A stretch of 18,206 nt of DNA from Thoreauomyces humboldtii (Eukaryota; Chytridiomycota; Chytridiomycetes; Spizellomycetales; Powellomycetaceae): the NCBI GenBank assembly GCA_027596035.1, contig JADGJA010000451.1, forward strand, positions 1-18,206, written 5' to 3'. Below are positions 17,922 through 18,206 of the stretch, piece after piece (position 1 is the first letter of the stretch; every line of letters begins with the position of its first letter). The position numbers and the translations under genes were made by a program. Below the pieces are notes generated by a model. That model was not told where the DNA came from. It ran no database searches and worked only from the letters and a program-made list of their open reading frames with translations.

Positions 17922-18206
17922 ATGCTCCAAGATCCAATGGAAACCCCTCTCCCGGGGGCACCCAACTACTCGTCGGACGCCCGCAACTTCTTCCAGTCGG
18001 ACCGGGACCTCGAGATCGAGAAGATCAGGGAACTGAAGAAACTCCATTCCTCGTCTCCGGATGCTCCCGGAAACCCCATCTCCCTGCAGTCAAAAGTCCT
18101 CGCCTTTGTGATCTTGGAACACGAGGACAAGGACGTCAACCACGCTTACATCGCCGAGTCGGCTCACGTGGCGAGGAAGATCGATCTGAACGTACGCCCT
18201 GGGGGG
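17922..18206 (+). CDS. 5' part of an unidentified protein, possibly WD-repeat; runs off the window
   Basis: The ATG at 17922 opens 90 codons ending at a likely GTACGC donor at 18192, so the window holds exon 1 and the start of an intron. The N-terminus is polar, with a charged helical stretch (SDRDLEIEKIRELKKLHSS). It is followed by KVLAFVILEHEDKDVNHAYIAESAHVARKIDLN, shown here as two pieces: KVLAFVILEHEDKDVN and HAYIAESAHVARKIDLN. A hydrophobic strand, then a turn and YIAESAHVARKIDL, resembles the start of a beta-propeller blade (a WD40 protein opening 'AESGH..RKIDLETG'). That match is from memory of the pattern only and is weak. The codon use and the pyrimidine-rich leader support a real gene. 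Confidence 0.6.
   Translation, partial: MLQDPMETPLPGAPNYSSDARNFFQSDRDLEIEKIRELKKLHSSSPDAPGNPISLQSKVLAFVILEHEDKDVNHAYIAESAHVARKIDLNVRPGG

Overview
The window looks like nuclear DNA of a filamentous or dimorphic fungus, most likely a basidiomycete (inference). The supporting signs are genes split by many short introns (about 64-125 nt) with GT..AG ends and CTAAC/CTGAC-type branch sites, genes on both strands, pyrimidine-rich leaders, and a velvet-family regulator. There is no sign of bacterial operons, tRNA, rRNA, CRISPR or recognisable transposons. Exon coordinates below come from reading the sequence by eye, not from transcripts.

Layout, left to right. (1) 219-918 (+): the mitochondrial pyruvate carrier subunit MPC1 in five exons, one of which is only 4 nt long. 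(2) 1248-2618 (-): a multi-exon polytopic membrane protein, probably seven transmembrane helices, preceded on the same strand by (3) 3155-3526 (-): a small unknown protein with a basic, NLS-like tail. (4) 4325-5754 (+): a second, unrelated-looking seven-helix membrane protein, transcribed divergently from (3). (5) 6755-7797 (+): a secreted Ser-rich protein with two similar beta-type modules, convergent with (6) 7919-8749 (-): an intronless classical short-chain dehydrogenase/reductase. (7) 9344-9730 (-): a small I29 (cathepsin propeptide)-like reading frame broken by one in-frame TAA. (8) 10177-11804 (+): a secreted, probably GPI-anchored GH26-like glycosidase with a calcium-loop-like insertion. 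(9) 12461-12934 (+): a small protein with an N-myristoylation-type start and a VCP/p97-interacting motif (SVIP-like). (10) 14810-16702 (+): a velvet-domain transcription regulator with a long disordered N-terminus. (11) 17922 to the right edge (+): the first exon of an unidentified, possibly WD-repeat, protein.

The genes do not form an obvious pathway or cluster. They are ordinary single fungal genes: mitochondrial import, two putative receptors, cell wall or secreted proteins, a redox enzyme, a p97 cofactor and a developmental regulator. The velvet gene has long flanking non-coding DNA (about 1.9 kb upstream and 1.2 kb downstream). I see no convincing novel multi-gene system. The points most worth checking are the 4-nt MPC1 exon, the interrupted I29-like mini-protein, the VIM-containing small protein with a stop-free intron, and the TM4 region of the minus-strand membrane protein, where the splice frame is unresolved.
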